Shown: one piece after another, positions 35,007-45,038 of the stretch
Numbering within the stretch: the first letter of the stretch is position 1
Layout of the letters: the number at the start of each line of letters is the position of its first letter
Assembly: GCA_019636285.1 (NCBI GenBank)
Contig: JAHBXV010000024.1
Span: 33,464 to 97,463, forward strand
Origin: Planctomycetaceae bacterium
GTDB taxonomy: Bacteria; Planctomycetota; Planctomycetia; Planctomycetales; Planctomycetaceae
DNA length: 64,000 nucleotides
Direction of reading: 5' to 3'
Notes under the pieces: model-generated
What the model was told of the DNA's origin: nothing
Database searches by the model: none
The model's input: only the letters and a program-made list of their open reading frames with translations
Translations under genes and position numbers: made by a program

Positions 35007-36728
35007 TTACCAGCCCAGGGAGAACGACATGTCAAACCCCCGCTCGCCGAGTTCGGTCTTCCAGTCGAGGGGACGGAACTGTTTGAGCCAGTTGACGAGC
35101 AGAGTCAGTTGCTCTTCGGACTGCTGGATCGACTGTCCCTGGAGCACATTGTTGGCGTGCAGCGCGGCGGCGTTGTCATTCAAGAGTTTCGCGGCCACGG
35201 CCGGATCGAACGTCAGCGAAAGATTTCGAGGAGGGGACGCCTTGGGCGACGGCCAGTCGAGCACGGCATCGATCAAGCGCTGGCAGAATTCGCGGGACGA
35301 CGAGAGGACGAAATACTTGCCCACGAGCGCTGACGATGGCTGAAAGTTGAAGACGATGGGCAACGAGTCGCCCGAGGGAGTTTCGAGGTAACGGGCATAC
35401 GAGAGCGTGACGTCGCGATGAACCTGCGACGTCAGAATCCACGGCTGCCGGCCCTGTTTGCCGGCTTCCAGATTCGTGACGGCAACCAGCGTCTGGAAAA
35501 ACAGCCGGATCAGGTCGGCCCCTTCCTCCGGATGGTCGAGTTCCAAAACGACGCCGAATGCCGGAAGCTGGACACCCGGTCGGGCGGCGCCCAGATGTTC
35601 AAACGTCTGCGGAGCAGCGAGCAACGAAACACGACGTCCCAGCAGCGGCAGAACATCGGCCCCGAAGTCACGGCCGATCAGAAACGTGCTCAGTCCGGTT
35701 TCAAACTTGTCGAATTCCGGCAAGACGCGCTCTTCGACCAGTTGTTCTCGCCCGCGATACCAATCGCCGAAATCACGATAGACCGTCACGCCAGCGAGTA
35801 GCCCGGCAACGGGTGGCAGGGACGCATTGCGGGAGCCATCGGCCGGCGCGAGATAGGCCGTAAAGGGTGCTTCCTGAGAACGAATCGGCGAGGCGACCGT
35901 CACCTTCGCATCGAGCTGGCGATCGGAAATTGCCACCGTCGCGGAGACCGCGTCAGCGTCCTTAATGGATCGAGCGAGTCCACCAAACAGCAGTGAAGCA
36001 AGAGGGTTGTCCAGTTTCTGGGGAACCGGCAACGTCCCCATCAGTTTGCGGATCGCGGCGAGGTCGATCCAGGCCCCCGCGCTGCTCGTAGCATCAAACA
36101 ACCGATGCGGGGTTTTCGACTTCAGCTCCGCTTCGCTGTCGATTCGCGAAAAGACCGTGTCGATCAGGCCTCGGTTCTCCGAGGCGACATACCAGCATCC
36201 GCGATAGGCAAGTGTCATCCGGTTGTCGATGACCAGTTCCACCCCGCCGTCTTTGCGTTCGCTTCGTTGAACGCGATTCCCGGCTAGATCAATCAGCGGC
36301 TGCAATTTCTCCACATAACTGGCAAGAGTGGCCGCATCGGCAAGTCGTGCGACCATGACGCCTTCAGGTTTCGCCGAGGACGCGGGCGGGTAAATCGCCA
36401 CGGCCACCTGGTCGCCAAACAGATTCCGGAGGATCGACCAGGCCGAGTCTTCCAGTTGCGATTCGATCAGTGTCACACCACCCGCGGCTTTGCGTCCATC
36501 GGCCGAATCCCGCCACTTGCGGAAGGCCGGGCTCGATTCAATCGCCGACCGTAGTTCGGAATGTTCCAAGGCGGTTATCGCGGGCGCGAGGCCCCGCAAT
36601 TCGATGCCTGCGATGGCTCCCGGGGGGCAGACATCGATGGCGTCGTGACCCTTGGCGCGCAGTGCCGGGAAGACAACCAGACCGACGAGGAGCAGGATCG
36701 ATGCAGACAAGCGCAGAACGCGGCGCAT
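35007..36728 (-). CDS. Secreted hypothetical protein, DUF3352-like
   Basis: I start at ATG 36728 because GGAGGT lies five bases upstream; this gives 573 residues. A signal peptide (RRVLRLSASILLLVGLVVFPALRAKG) is followed by a repeating layout of short strands and helices: PPGAIAGIELRGLAPAI, GDQVAVAIYPP, MVARLADAATLASYVEKLQ, LAYRGCWYVASENRGLID, then a second half with similar units (VVLELDHPEEGADLIRLFFQTLVA, FNFQPSSALVGKYFVLSSSREFCQRLI). This resembles DUF3352-type proteins of planctomycetes, but I am not certain. No catalytic motif is seen. It lies 77 bp upstream of the DUF1800 start on the same strand. Confidence 0.7.
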   Translation of the reverse strand: MRRVLRLSASILLLVGLVVFPALRAKGHDAIDVCPPGAIAGIELRGLAPAITALEHSELRSAIESSPAFRKWRDSADGRKAAGGVTLIESQLEDSAWSILRNLFGDQVAVAIYPPASSAKPEGVMVARLADAATLASYVEKLQPLIDLAGNRVQRSERKDGGVELVIDNRMTLAYRGCWYVASENRGLIDTVFSRIDSEAELKSKTPHRLFDATSSAGAWIDLAAIRKLMGTLPVPQKLDNPLASLLFGGLARSIKDADAVSATVAISDRQLDAKVTVASPIRSQEAPFTAYLAPADGSRNASLPPVAGLLAGVTVYRDFGDWYRGREQLVEERVLPEFDKFETGLSTFLIGRDFGADVLPLLGRRVSLLAAPQTFEHLGAARPGVQLPAFGVVLELDHPEEGADLIRLFFQTLVAVTNLEAGKQGRQPWILTSQVHRDVTLSYARYLETPSGDSLPIVFNFQPSSALVGKYFVLSSSREFCQRLIDAVLDWPSPKASPPRNLSLTFDPAVAAKLLNDNAAALHANNVLQGQSIQQSEEQLTLLVNWLKQFRPLDWKTELGERGFDMSFSLGW

Positions 36729-36841
36729 AGAGCACCTCCGAGGCAATCGGGCGGAACGACAGGTTCTGCGAACAGATACCCAGTTCCGATCCGACCGGTT
36801 TCACTCAATCGGTGCCTCGCCGGAGTGCGGCAGCCGAGTGG

Positions 36842-37486
36842 TTACTCGCGTCGGCGATCCCGGGCGTAGCGGACGCGGCAGCCGCGGGCGATGGTCTCGG
36901 TCACGGGCGGCGTTGTTCCGGCCAGAACGGCATCCACGGCATCGCGGACATAGGTCGCCTTGACGGCCTGGGGGTCGGTCGCATCGTCCATCGCCCCCAT
37001 GTAGGCGACTTTGCGTTCGCGATCCAGAACGAAGAACTCCGGCGTGAAGATGGCCCCGTAGTCGCGGGCGATCTTCTGCGACTCGTCATAAATATAGGTA
37101 AACAGAAAACCCTTCTCGGCAGCCCGTTTTGTCAGGCTGGCGAGCGAGTCTTCCTCCACGCGATTGACGGAAACCGCGACAATGGCAACAGCCGCCTTGC
37201 TGGCCGCATAGTGCCGGGTCAGTTCCTGGATGCGGTCCTCGTAGTCCGCAGCGGTCGGGCAACTGACGCACGTGAAAACCAGGACGACGACCTTCTTGTC
37301 GGAAAGATCCGCGAGCGAGTGCTTCTTGCCATCCACCCCCGGCAGGTCTTTCCAATCGGGCGCCTTGTCGCCGATGCTCAAGACTTCGTTGTATTCGCCA
37401 GCCGACGCTGATTTCAGCGCTGCGAACAGGCCGATGGCGGCAGCTAGAATAAGACTCAGGCAGCGAAGGGGACGACAAAACGGCAT
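36842..37486 (-). CDS. Secreted thioredoxin-like (redoxin) protein
   Basis: From ATG 37486 there are 214 residues with a signal peptide (LRCLSLILAAAIGLFAALKSASA). The redoxin core is GDKAPDWKDLPGVDGKKHSLADL, KVVVLVFTCVSCPTAADYEDRI and YGAIFTPEFFVLDRERKVAYMGAMDD. CVSC is the likely active-site pair, in the position of peroxiredoxin or TlpA thiols. The IFTPEFFVLD stretch is the cis-Pro loop. The extended family occurs widely in planctomycetes, often beside cytochrome or c-type redox proteins, but no such neighbours are seen here. It may reduce exported thiols or peroxides. Confidence 0.85.
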   Translation of the reverse strand: MPFCRPLRCLSLILAAAIGLFAALKSASAGEYNEVLSIGDKAPDWKDLPGVDGKKHSLADLSDKKVVVLVFTCVSCPTAADYEDRIQELTRHYAASKAAVAIVAVSVNRVEEDSLASLTKRAAEKGFLFTYIYDESQKIARDYGAIFTPEFFVLDRERKVAYMGAMDDATDPQAVKATYVRDAVDAVLAGTTPPVTETIARGCRVRYARDRRRE

Positions 37487-37588
37487 TGGGGCGTCCTTGA
37501 GACACGTGGTCATGAGATCTCGCGGCGGAAGCTCCCGGCAACCGACCGAGGTCAAATCATGGCAGGGGCAACCAACCGGGTAACCAGT

Positions 37589-38950
37589 CTACCACCGAGT
37601 GCGTCCGGCCCGCTCCAGAGAAAAGACGATATTCCCGTTTCGGAAGACCGTCACAGTTCCGGTCGACTGGCTGACGGTGATTGCCATGGCGAGCGTGTGG
37701 GCCGTGATGGCCGCCGCCGTCTGATGACGGGTTCCCAGCCCAGAGGGGAGTCCGTGAGGAGGGGCCTTGGGCAACAGATACGTTCCGGCGGAGAAGACCG
37801 TTCCGTCTCCCTCCACGATAAAGGCGCCGTCGAGCAGCGCGAATTCCTTGACGGTTTCGCTGAGGCTCGGATCGAGAAGACTGCGCAAGGAGCGCGCGTA
37901 GCCATGAAACGGGTTTAATACCAGTTGTTTGGCATGTCGCAGGACATTGCGCGTATCCCCCAGGACGAACATCGTGCCCAGCGGATGCGACTCGCGCCCT
38001 TCCGCGGCGATTTCGATGGCCAGCGAAAGAGCCCGCAGGATCACGGCGGGGCGGACCACGGCGCGTCCCCGGCGGTTCTTTTCCGAGAACATGGCCCGGA
38101 AGTGGCTCTCCGGCCGACTGACGGACAAGCTGTCCAGGCGCCGTCCGTCGGCGCCCGTCACGCAGACGACGTAGTTCTTCTCGGTGAGAAGATTCGACGA
38201 CGCGGCCAGCAGCAATCCCAGATTCGCTCGATCCATGCGGGACAGCGACTGATGCGGGACATCAAAAACGTGCGTGTCTTCCCGGCCGTGGGGAATTTCC
38301 TCAGGGTGTTCGTTGGCAACGAGCAGCAGCCGCCCTTTCCACGCGTTGAGGGGCTCCCAGGGAATGAGGTCGACCCGGTCGACCGTCAACAACAGGGCTT
38401 GCGCGCCGATCTCCTTAACGAGGTCGATCCCCTGACGCACCATCGTTTGCGTGATTTTGGGAATGCCCGGCGCGCGAGTCGGTCGGGCTCCCGGCTGAAT
38501 TCCCGCCTTGGCGGCGAGCATATCCTCGATGTTGCGGATGTCCTTGGCGTCGATCAACTGCTGGCGAAATTCCCCGGATTTCAGCAGTTCCGCCAGCGCC
38601 GCCAGCACCTCGACGTGCGATTCGTGGAGTTTGCGCCCCAGCACCAGCAGGCAGATCAGCTTAACCTGATTTCCCGTCGGAACGCCGTAATCGATTCCGA
38701 CGCGACTGCGACCGAGGACAATTCGAAAATCGCCGTCCCAATCAATGAAAGCATGCGGCAGCGCGAAGTCGGGGGCCACGAGAGTTTGCGCGGCGGCCTC
38801 TCGCTCTTCGACGGCCTTCAAGACCTCTTCTGAAGGGATCCCCTCGTCTTCCCAGTTTGCCACACCAACCAGATAGCGGATGGCAGTGGGCCTTGTCTTC
38901 GCGGAAAGCTCGTAGATCCGGATGGCGGAGACCAGCTCGCCCAGTTCCAA
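37589..38950 (-). CDS. PTS EIIA-type domain fused to diadenylate cyclase (DAC) domain
   Basis: The start is TTG at 38950 with GAGGTG six bases upstream, giving 453 residues. Residues about 1-145 are a PTS_EIIA_2 (fructose/mannitol) domain with the phospho-His site APDFALPHAFID (His66). The middle (about 165-330) resembles the pyruvate-kinase-like or DacZ-type linker. Residues about 330-440 form a DAC domain with the two diagnostic motifs LLDGAFIV (Asp374-Gly375-Ala376) and GTRHQTAAA (Arg408-His409), where the usual RHR is RHQ. DAC enzymes make cyclic di-AMP from ATP. The fusion suggests c-di-AMP synthesis responsive to phosphotransfer from EI/HPr. The cytoplasmic location is indicated by absence of signal or membrane helix. 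Confidence 0.85.
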   Translation of the reverse strand: MELGELVSAIRIYELSAKTRPTAIRYLVGVANWEDEGIPSEEVLKAVEEREAAAQTLVAPDFALPHAFIDWDGDFRIVLGRSRVGIDYGVPTGNQVKLICLLVLGRKLHESHVEVLAALAELLKSGEFRQQLIDAKDIRNIEDMLAAKAGIQPGARPTRAPGIPKITQTMVRQGIDLVKEIGAQALLLTVDRVDLIPWEPLNAWKGRLLLVANEHPEEIPHGREDTHVFDVPHQSLSRMDRANLGLLLAASSNLLTEKNYVVCVTGADGRRLDSLSVSRPESHFRAMFSEKNRRGRAVVRPAVILRALSLAIEIAAEGRESHPLGTMFVLGDTRNVLRHAKQLVLNPFHGYARSLRSLLDPSLSETVKEFALLDGAFIVEGDGTVFSAGTYLLPKAPPHGLPSGLGTRHQTAAAITAHTLAMAITVSQSTGTVTVFRNGNIVFSLERAGRTRW

Positions 38951-39251
38951 CGGAACACCTCACGGACATCCACGGGACAAAAGACGGAAATCCTTGCGGC
39001 CCACAACGCAAGAGACATCAGACACGATTTTTGATCACCGCGGACGGTTATACGCCGCCGCGAATGATTGCGGCAATCGAGCGTGGTGAATTTCGCGCTC
39101 AACTGGCGAGCAATGGCCGCCCACCGCCCAAAAATGAGCCGACCCCTGGGCAGGTCGGGCTGCCCGGGGGTCGACACTGTCGTACCGTCGGTCTTGGCAA
39201 GAACTGGAATTCGAGAAGCAGCCGAGGCCATGGCGGGCGGATAAATCTTTC

Positions 39252-39638
39252 TTAATAGCGTCCGCCGCCGTAACCGCCGCCACCATACCCTCCACCTCCC
39301 CCACCACCATAACCGCCGCCTCCGCCTCCACCATATCCTCCCCCGCCGCCTCCACCGTAGTCACCACCGGACCTCGGGGGGCGGGGTCCGCGGTCGTCGC
39401 GCGGACGAGCCTCGTTCACCGTGAGCGTGCGCCCCTGAAAGGAGGCGCCGTTCATTGCTTCAATCGCCTGATCCGCTCCGTCAGACATCTCCACGAAACC
39501 AAAGCCCCGCGACCGACCGGTTTCGCGATCCGACACCACCTGGGCGCGGGTCACGGTTCCGAACTGGCTGAAGGCTTCTCGCAAATCGTCGGCAGTCGTC
39601 GTGTAGGGCAGGTTCCCCACATACAGATTGTTGGCCAT
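39252..39638 (-). CDS. RRM RNA-binding protein with glycine-rich tail
   Basis: The 128-residue protein has one RRM domain at about 3-80: NLYVGNLPYTTTADDLREAF contains RNP2 (LYVGNL) and RSRGFGFVEM contains RNP1. The tail (about 90-128) is built from GGGGGGYGGG units, a low-complexity region typical of bacterial and cyanobacterial cold-induced Rbp proteins. AAGGA lies seven bases before ATG 39638. A long non-coding region precedes it. It probably binds single-stranded RNA and acts as a cold-shock or mRNA chaperone. Confidence 0.92.
   Translation of the reverse strand: MANNLYVGNLPYTTTADDLREAFSQFGTVTRAQVVSDRETGRSRGFGFVEMSDGADQAIEAMNGASFQGRTLTVNEARPRDDRGPRPPRSGGDYGGGGGGGYGGGGGGGYGGGGGGGYGGGGYGGGRY
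39255..39364 (-). repeat. GGN-type repeat encoding Gly-rich tail
   Basis: The repeat encodes successive GGGGGGY units at the C-terminus of the RRM protein. On the plus strand it reads as CCNCCN triplets. Unit number may vary between strains. Confidence 0.8.
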
Positions 39639-40164
39639 ACAGATCCTTTGCGAGCTCGTCCGAGCTCTCCGAAAAAAGCAAGCAGAAAGTCAAAAGCCAA
39701 GACGGGCTGCGAAGCGAGTGACCGATTCCTTAAGAGGATCGGTCCCGGTTTCGGAACGCCATTCCGATTCCGGCCCGACCCTGGAATCCGGGAACAGCAT
39801 CCAAAGCCGGTTTGCCGGGACGCGCTCCCCTGGAAATCGACCTTGCCGACAGTTTTCGACCAGCGACGGAAAGCCGATTTTCCGGGGAATCGACGACCTC
39901 TGGCCCTCGACTCCGAGCGTTCGGGCGTCAGCCCCAACGCCGGAACTGTTATCGCAAGTCGACCAGAAGGATTAAAGGTCTGTTTATGTATTTTTCCAGT
40001 GGAGCCGGAATTCGTTTCGCGGGACTTTTGCCCCGGGGCGCGGCACTCGCGTGCGACTCGACCGGCCCATTCATCACGGCGATCTTGCATGGCTCCTCGC
40101 GGTCGGTCAAAGTGACCTCGCAGGGCAAGTCCAATGACGCTGCCGCAAGAACCTCGGGGGACAC
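39639..40164. other. Long non-coding interval between RRM and M20 genes
   Basis: The genes on either side are divergent. No protein-like frame or hairpin terminator is seen. The part near 39640-39720 may include a long 5' leader of the RRM mRNA, as in other cold-shock genes, but I see no recognisable element. Confidence 0.4.
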
Positions 40165-41541
40165 ATGGACGGACAGATTTCGGCGTATTTGAAGACTCAC
40201 GCGGAGCGGTTTCTCGGTGAATTGAAGGACTGGCTGCGCATCCCCACCGTCAGCGCGGACCCCGCGTTTCACGCCGACGTCCTGCGGGGTGCCGAGTTTC
40301 TACGCAGTCATTTCGAGACGCTGGGGATGACGTCCCGACTCGTGGAAACGCCTGGCAATCCGGTCGTGGTCGCCGAGTGGATGGGAGCCCCCGGGGCTCC
40401 CACGGCCTTGGTCTACGGACATTACGACGTCCAGCCGCCGGATCCGCTCGACCTCTGGACGACTCCCGCCTTTGAACCTACCGTTCGCGACGGGAAACTG
40501 TTCGCGCGGGGGGCAACGGACGACAAAGGCCAGGTCTTCACGCACGTCAAGTCGGTCGAAGCCTGGCTGAAGACGGTAGGCCGACTGCCGATCAACGTGA
40601 GGTTCGTTGTCGAGGGAGAAGAGGAAGTTGGCAGCGAGAACCTCGAAGACTTCCTTCGCCGTCACCGCGAAGAGCTGGCGTGCGACATCGCCGTCGTCAG
40701 CGACACCAGCCAGTATGCCCCCGGCATTCCGGCGATCACCTATGGACTTCGAGGCATCTTCGCCTGCGAAGTGACGGTCTTTGGCCCCCGGAAAGATTTG
40801 CATAGCGGGGTCTTTGGCGGGTCCGTCGCCAATCCGGCGTTCGGCCTGGCCAGAATGCTCGCAAAACTGCACGACGAGGCCGGACGAATTCAGGTTCCGG
40901 GCTTCTACGACGACGTATTGCCGCTCACGACGGAGGAACGGGAGCAATTCGCGGGGCTCCCGTTTGATGAAACCGCCTACTTGAGCGAACTGGGAGCGTC
41001 GGCCGCCGTTGGCGAAGCGGGCTACTCGACCCTGGAACGCCGCTGGGCGCGCCCGACGTGCGAAGTTAACGGGCTGTTCTCGGGTTACACGGGGGTGGGG
41101 ACGAAGACGATCGTGCCGGCCCGGGCCACGGCGAAAATCACCTGTCGACTCGTCGCCAACCAGGATCCGAAGAAACTTGTCGAAGCCTTGGAACGGTTTT
41201 TGAGAGCGAACCTGCCGACTGGTTTGACGATGGAGTTTCACACCGATCACGGCGCGCCGGCCTTTCTGTTCCATCCCGACAGCCCCTATATCGAAGCCGC
41301 CGGAACCGCGATCGAGCGGGCGTTTGGAGCCAGGCCCGTGCTGATCCGCGAAGGGGGATCGATCCCCGTGGTGACGACCTTCCGGCAAGTTCTGGGAGTC
41401 GATACACTCCTGCTCGGTTGGGGGCAGAACACCGACAATCTTCACAGTCCCGACGAACATTTCTCCGTCGCGGATTTTCAACGCGGCATTCACGCGAGTG
41501 CGGAACTGTGGGAATGTCTGGCAAGTGTGCCGCGGTCCTGA
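40165..41541 (+). CDS. M20 family dipeptidase
   Basis: In this 458-residue protein the metal site residues are in [18 protein letters not shown] (His, Asp), [12 protein letters not shown] (bridging Asp), [13 protein letters not shown] (Glu-Glu) and AVVSDTSQY (Asp); a C-terminal His is in HSPDEHFS. The lid/dimerisation domain begins at [26 protein letters not shown], typical of CNDP-like M20 dipeptidases. It has no signal peptide and hydrolyses dipeptides in the cytoplasm. ATG 40165 is used, with GGGGG a few bases before. It lies 78 bp upstream of serS. Confidence 0.92.
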   Translation: MDGQISAYLKTHAERFLGELKDWLRIPTVSADPAFHADVLRGAEFLRSHFETLGMTSRLVETPGNPVVVAEWMGAPGAPTALVYGHYDVQPPDPLDLWTTPAFEPTVRDGKLFARGATDDKGQVFTHVKSVEAWLKTVGRLPINVRFVVEGEEEVGSENLEDFLRRHREELACDIAVVSDTSQYAPGIPAITYGLRGIFACEVTVFGPRKDLHSGVFGGSVANPAFGLARMLAKLHDEAGRIQVPGFYDDVLPLTTEEREQFAGLPFDETAYLSELGASAAVGEAGYSTLERRWARPTCEVNGLFSGYTGVGTKTIVPARATAKITCRLVANQDPKKLVEALERFLRANLPTGLTMEFHTDHGAPAFLFHPDSPYIEAAGTAIERAFGARPVLIREGGSIPVVTTFRQVLGVDTLLLGWGQNTDNLHSPDEHFSVADFQRGIHASAELWECLASVPRS

Positions 41542-41619
41542 CCGCGGCAGTCTGAATGAACTCCCCACGCAACTCCGTCCGCGAACGATTCTTGCTCGCA
41601 ACCATCAAGGCCGTTGGGA

Positions 41620-42888
41620 ATGCTGGATCTGCAATACATTTGTGACAATCTGGAAGCTGTCGCAACGAACTGCCAAAATCGCGGGGTTTCCGTCGATCTG
41701 GCGCGACTCGCGGAACTGCGCGATGCGCGCGCCAGCCACATCACGGAAATCGACGGCACTCGCCACGCCCAGAAAGAGGTCTCTGCCGGGATCCCCAAGG
41801 CCGACGCGGAAACACGGCCGATTTTAGTGGAGCAGGGGAAAGTTCTGCGGGAGAAGATTTCGACACTGGAGGCCGAACTCAAGACAATCGAGGCGGAGTT
41901 GCGGGAGTTACAGTCGTGCATTCCCAACATGACGCATCCTGATGCTCCCGTGGGGAAAGACGACACCGCGAACCGGACCGTCCGAACCTGGGGAACGCCG
42001 CGAAAGTTCGACTTCGAGCCGCTTGACCATGTCGCGCTGATGGACCGTCACGACCTGCTGGACCTGGAATCGGCGGCCAAGGTGACCGGGCATGGTTTTT
42101 ACTTTTTGAAGAACGAAGGAGCGCTGCTCGAACTGGCGCTCGTTCAACTGGCCGTGCAGACGATCGTCCGCCATGGCTTCTCCATGCGGATCACGCCCGA
42201 CTTGGCACGGGCTGAGGTTCTGGAAGGAACGGGATACCAGCCGCGCGGAAACGAGACGCAGATTTACTCGATTACCGGGACCGATCTCTGCCTGGTGGCG
42301 ACGGCGGAGATCACGCTCGGGGGGTCTCTCAAGGATCAGATCCTCGAGGAGAAGTCCTTGCCGATCCTGATGGGGGGCTTGTCGCATTGCTTCCGGACGG
42401 AAGCTGGCGCTCACGGAAAGGCGACGAAGGGAATCTACCGCGTTCATCAGTTCACGAAGGTCGAAATGTTCGCCTTCACGAGCCCGACGCTGGAAGCCTC
42501 GGACGAGGTCCACCAGAAGATCGTCGCTATCGAGGAAGACATCTTCCAGCAACTGGAGATCCCCTACCGCGTTGTCGATATCTGCACGGGTGACCTGGGT
42601 GGTCCCGCCTATCGCAAGTATGACCTCGAAGCCTGGATGCCCGGCCGCGGCGAATGGGGTGAAGTCACGTCGGCGTCAAACTGCACCGACTTTCAGGCAC
42701 GACGGCTGGGAACACGGTGCAAGTCTCCCGAGAAAAAGGGGACACAGTACGTTCACACCCTCAATGGGACAGCCGTCGCCGTGACCAGAGCCATGATTGC
42801 CGTGCTGGAGAACCACCAGGAAGCCGACGGCTCCGTCCGGATTCCCAAGGCTCTTCAGCCTTGGATGGGCAAAGACCGTATTGGCTAA
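41620..42888 (+). CDS. serS: Seryl-tRNA synthetase
   Basis: From ATG 41620 (MLDLQYI) there are 422 residues, the normal bacterial length. An N-terminal coiled-coil arm (about 30-105) binds tRNA-Ser. The class II core shows motif 2 (LSHCFRTEAGAHGKATKGIYRVHQFTKVEMF, in part) and motif 3 (LNGTAVAVTRAMIAVLENHQ). SASNCTDFQARR is the serine-site signature. It charges tRNA-Ser. A TTG two codons earlier is also in frame. A short hairpin follows its stop. Confidence 0.97.
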   Translation: MLDLQYICDNLEAVATNCQNRGVSVDLARLAELRDARASHITEIDGTRHAQKEVSAGIPKADAETRPILVEQGKVLREKISTLEAELKTIEAELRELQSCIPNMTHPDAPVGKDDTANRTVRTWGTPRKFDFEPLDHVALMDRHDLLDLESAAKVTGHGFYFLKNEGALLELALVQLAVQTIVRHGFSMRITPDLARAEVLEGTGYQPRGNETQIYSITGTDLCLVATAEITLGGSLKDQILEEKSLPILMGGLSHCFRTEAGAHGKATKGIYRVHQFTKVEMFAFTSPTLEASDEVHQKIVAIEEDIFQQLEIPYRVVDICTGDLGGPAYRKYDLEAWMPGRGEWGEVTSASNCTDFQARRLGTRCKSPEKKGTQYVHTLNGTAVAVTRAMIAVLENHQEADGSVRIPKALQPWMGKDRIG

Positions 42889-42890
42889 GG

Positions 42891-42905
42891 CCCTTTCCCA
42901 AAGGG
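42891..42905 (+). terminator. Short hairpin after serS
   Basis: CCCTTT-CCC-AAAGGG forms a 6-bp stem right after the serS stop, without a T-tract. It may be a weak terminator or pause site between serS and the DUF2079 gene. Confidence 0.3.
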
Positions 42906-42930
42906 TCGTGAATGCCGCTGGTAACCGTTC

Positions 42931-44943
42931 GTGAAGACGTCACATCCCATCGCCGATCGCCATCCCTCCATTTGGGCCGGCGCGCTCGCCGTGGTGGGAC
43001 CGCTGCTGCTGGCGGAAACGTGGCAAAGCTGGTTCTCGTCGCGAACGCTCGCCACGCAATTTGTCAGTACCCCGCTGTGGATGTGGTGGACCGGTGCGAC
43101 CGTCGATCCCATCACGGGTGGCATGCCGGATTCAGTCGAACTGAGTTATGGCCTGCTGTTCGTCCTCGCCACCGCGCTTTTCGTGGTGCTCGTTCTGTTG
43201 TCGTGGGGAGGCCTGCGGCTCCTCCGTAAAGACGCGAACGCGGCTGACTATGCAACCTGTGCCATTGGGTGGGGCGCCGCGTTCGCGGCGATCGGGCTTT
43301 GGGATTGGGTCTGGATCCTCACCCATGCCGTCGGTTGGACGTCGCTCGCCACGCTGATGGAAATATCGCCGCAGTTCTGGCTGGGGGCCTGTGTCGCGGC
43401 GGGTGCCTCGACCACGCTTTCAATCCTGTCGCGACAAACTGATCCTCCTTTGGAACAGACCTTTCCATGGCGCGGCGTGATTGTTCTCGCGGGGATCTAC
43501 ACGGTCGTCTTCGTTTCCATGAACTGGATGCTGTACTGGAACCTCCTCGTTCCGCACGGCGACTCAGCCATGTACGAGGAACACCTGTGGAACGTGCTGC
43601 ATGGCAAAGGCTTTCGCAGCTATCTCGACCAGGGATTGTTTCTCGGGGAACACATTCAGGTCATTCACCTCGCCCTGTTGCCGCTGTATGTCATCTGGCC
43701 CTCGCATCTCCTGCTCGAATTGTGCGAATCCCTGGCCATTGCCGCCGGCGCGATTCCGGTCGCCTGGATGGTCTTCCGGCACACTCGATCACGGCTGGCT
43801 GCCGTCTGCGTGGCGGCAGTCTACCTGAGCTATTTTCCTACTCAGTTCCTCGATATCGAGATCGACCTCAAGACGTTTCGGCCGGAAGCGTTTGGCTTGC
43901 CGCTGCTGCTGGCAGGATTGGAACGTCTCGATGCCCGCCGTCTCACCGGGGGACTGATTTTCGCGGCCCTTACGCTAACGGTGAAGGAAGACTATTCGAT
44001 TGTTCTGGCGATGCTGGGGTTGTGGGTCGCGGTGACCGGTTGGCGCGAGAAACGCAACAACTGGAAAGTTGCAGGCGGCTTCCTGTTCGTGCTCAGCGCG
44101 GGCTACCTCGTTCTCTCGACCCGGGTGATCATTCCCTATTTCCGCTCGGGGGCTGAAGTTCACTATGCCAGCTACTTCCAACAGTTCGGCAAAACACCGG
44201 AAGAAATTGCGATCGCGATCCTGACACGTCCCGATCGCTTCCTTGGAGCACTCGCAACGCATGACACGGCCCTCTATGCGCTGGCTCTCCTGGTTCCGCT
44301 GGCAGGTCTACCTCTGTTGGCCCCCGAGCGATGGAGCGTCGGAGCCCCGACGTTCGCGATGCTTTGCCTGAACGAACTCGCCCCCGATCCACGGCATCAG
44401 TTCCATGCCCCGCTGGTCGCAATCGTTTTCTGGGCTCTGCCAGTGGGAATGGCACGACTGATCGAATGGTCGAAGTCACCGCGAGCGCTCGCGCTGGCGA
44501 GTCATCTGACATGGACGTCGTCGCTGGCAACGGCGGTCTTTTTCAGCATTGGTCCGTGGAGTCTGCCGTTCTGGGACTTTGGGACCGAATGGAACTGGCG
44601 AAAGCTGTATGCCGACACTCGTCGGGCTGACGAGTTCGCCAAGATTGAGTCGCACATTCCGCGAACAGCCCGCGTCGCGTCGACCGACTTCGTTCACCCC
44701 CGATTTACGCACCACGAACGGTCGTATGACTACAGCGACTTTGCCCGCAAGGTGAGCGGCGGCAAGACCGGCGCTCCACCCGACACTGACTACATCGTGA
44801 TCGATACCCGGCATCCCTACAGCCGCATTCGTCGTCCGGAGGAGGTTCCCGAATACCGGGACCATCCCGATGAGTGGGAACTGCTTCCCGACCAGACCGA
44901 CGGCTATTTCATCGTGCTGCGTCGGCGCTCGTCAGCTCTCTGA
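42931..44943 (+). CDS. DUF2079 integral membrane protein
   Basis: The start is GTG 42931, giving 670 residues with about 12 hydrophobic segments. DUF2079 landmarks: [48 protein letters not shown] segment ([25 protein letters not shown]), [20 protein letters not shown], and [40 protein letters not shown]. The C-terminal 120 residues are soluble and probably periplasmic ([25 protein letters not shown]). Many DUF2079 proteins resemble GT-C glycosyltransferases, and this one has acidic residues in the first loop ([10 protein letters not shown]), but activity is unproven. Confidence 0.88.
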   Translation: MKTSHPIADRHPSIWAGALAVVGPLLLAETWQSWFSSRTLATQFVSTPLWMWWTGATVDPITGGMPDSVELSYGLLFVLATALFVVLVLLSWGGLRLLRKDANAADYATCAIGWGAAFAAIGLWDWVWILTHAVGWTSLATLMEISPQFWLGACVAAGASTTLSILSRQTDPPLEQTFPWRGVIVLAGIYTVVFVSMNWMLYWNLLVPHGDSAMYEEHLWNVLHGKGFRSYLDQGLFLGEHIQVIHLALLPLYVIWPSHLLLELCESLAIAAGAIPVAWMVFRHTRSRLAAVCVAAVYLSYFPTQFLDIEIDLKTFRPEAFGLPLLLAGLERLDARRLTGGLIFAALTLTVKEDYSIVLAMLGLWVAVTGWREKRNNWKVAGGFLFVLSAGYLVLSTRVIIPYFRSGAEVHYASYFQQFGKTPEEIAIAILTRPDRFLGALATHDTALYALALLVPLAGLPLLAPERWSVGAPTFAMLCLNELAPDPRHQFHAPLVAIVFWALPVGMARLIEWSKSPRALALASHLTWTSSLATAVFFSIGPWSLPFWDFGTEWNWRKLYADTRRADEFAKIESHIPRTARVASTDFVHPRFTHHERSYDYSDFARKVSGGKTGAPPDTDYIVIDTRHPYSRIRRPEEVPEYRDHPDEWELLPDQTDGYFIVLRRRSSAL

Positions 44944-45038
44944 CCCAAGCGAAGATGCGTTCCACGATCGGGGCGGCTATCTTCTGGAGACTGTTCGGGC
45001 CGAATTCGCGACCCGTTCTTGCGATCCGAATCCTCTGG

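Noticed and set aside
39255..39364. CRISPR-like or minisatellite element
   Set aside because: The repeats are codon-sized, lack spacers and encode the Gly-rich tail of the RRM protein.
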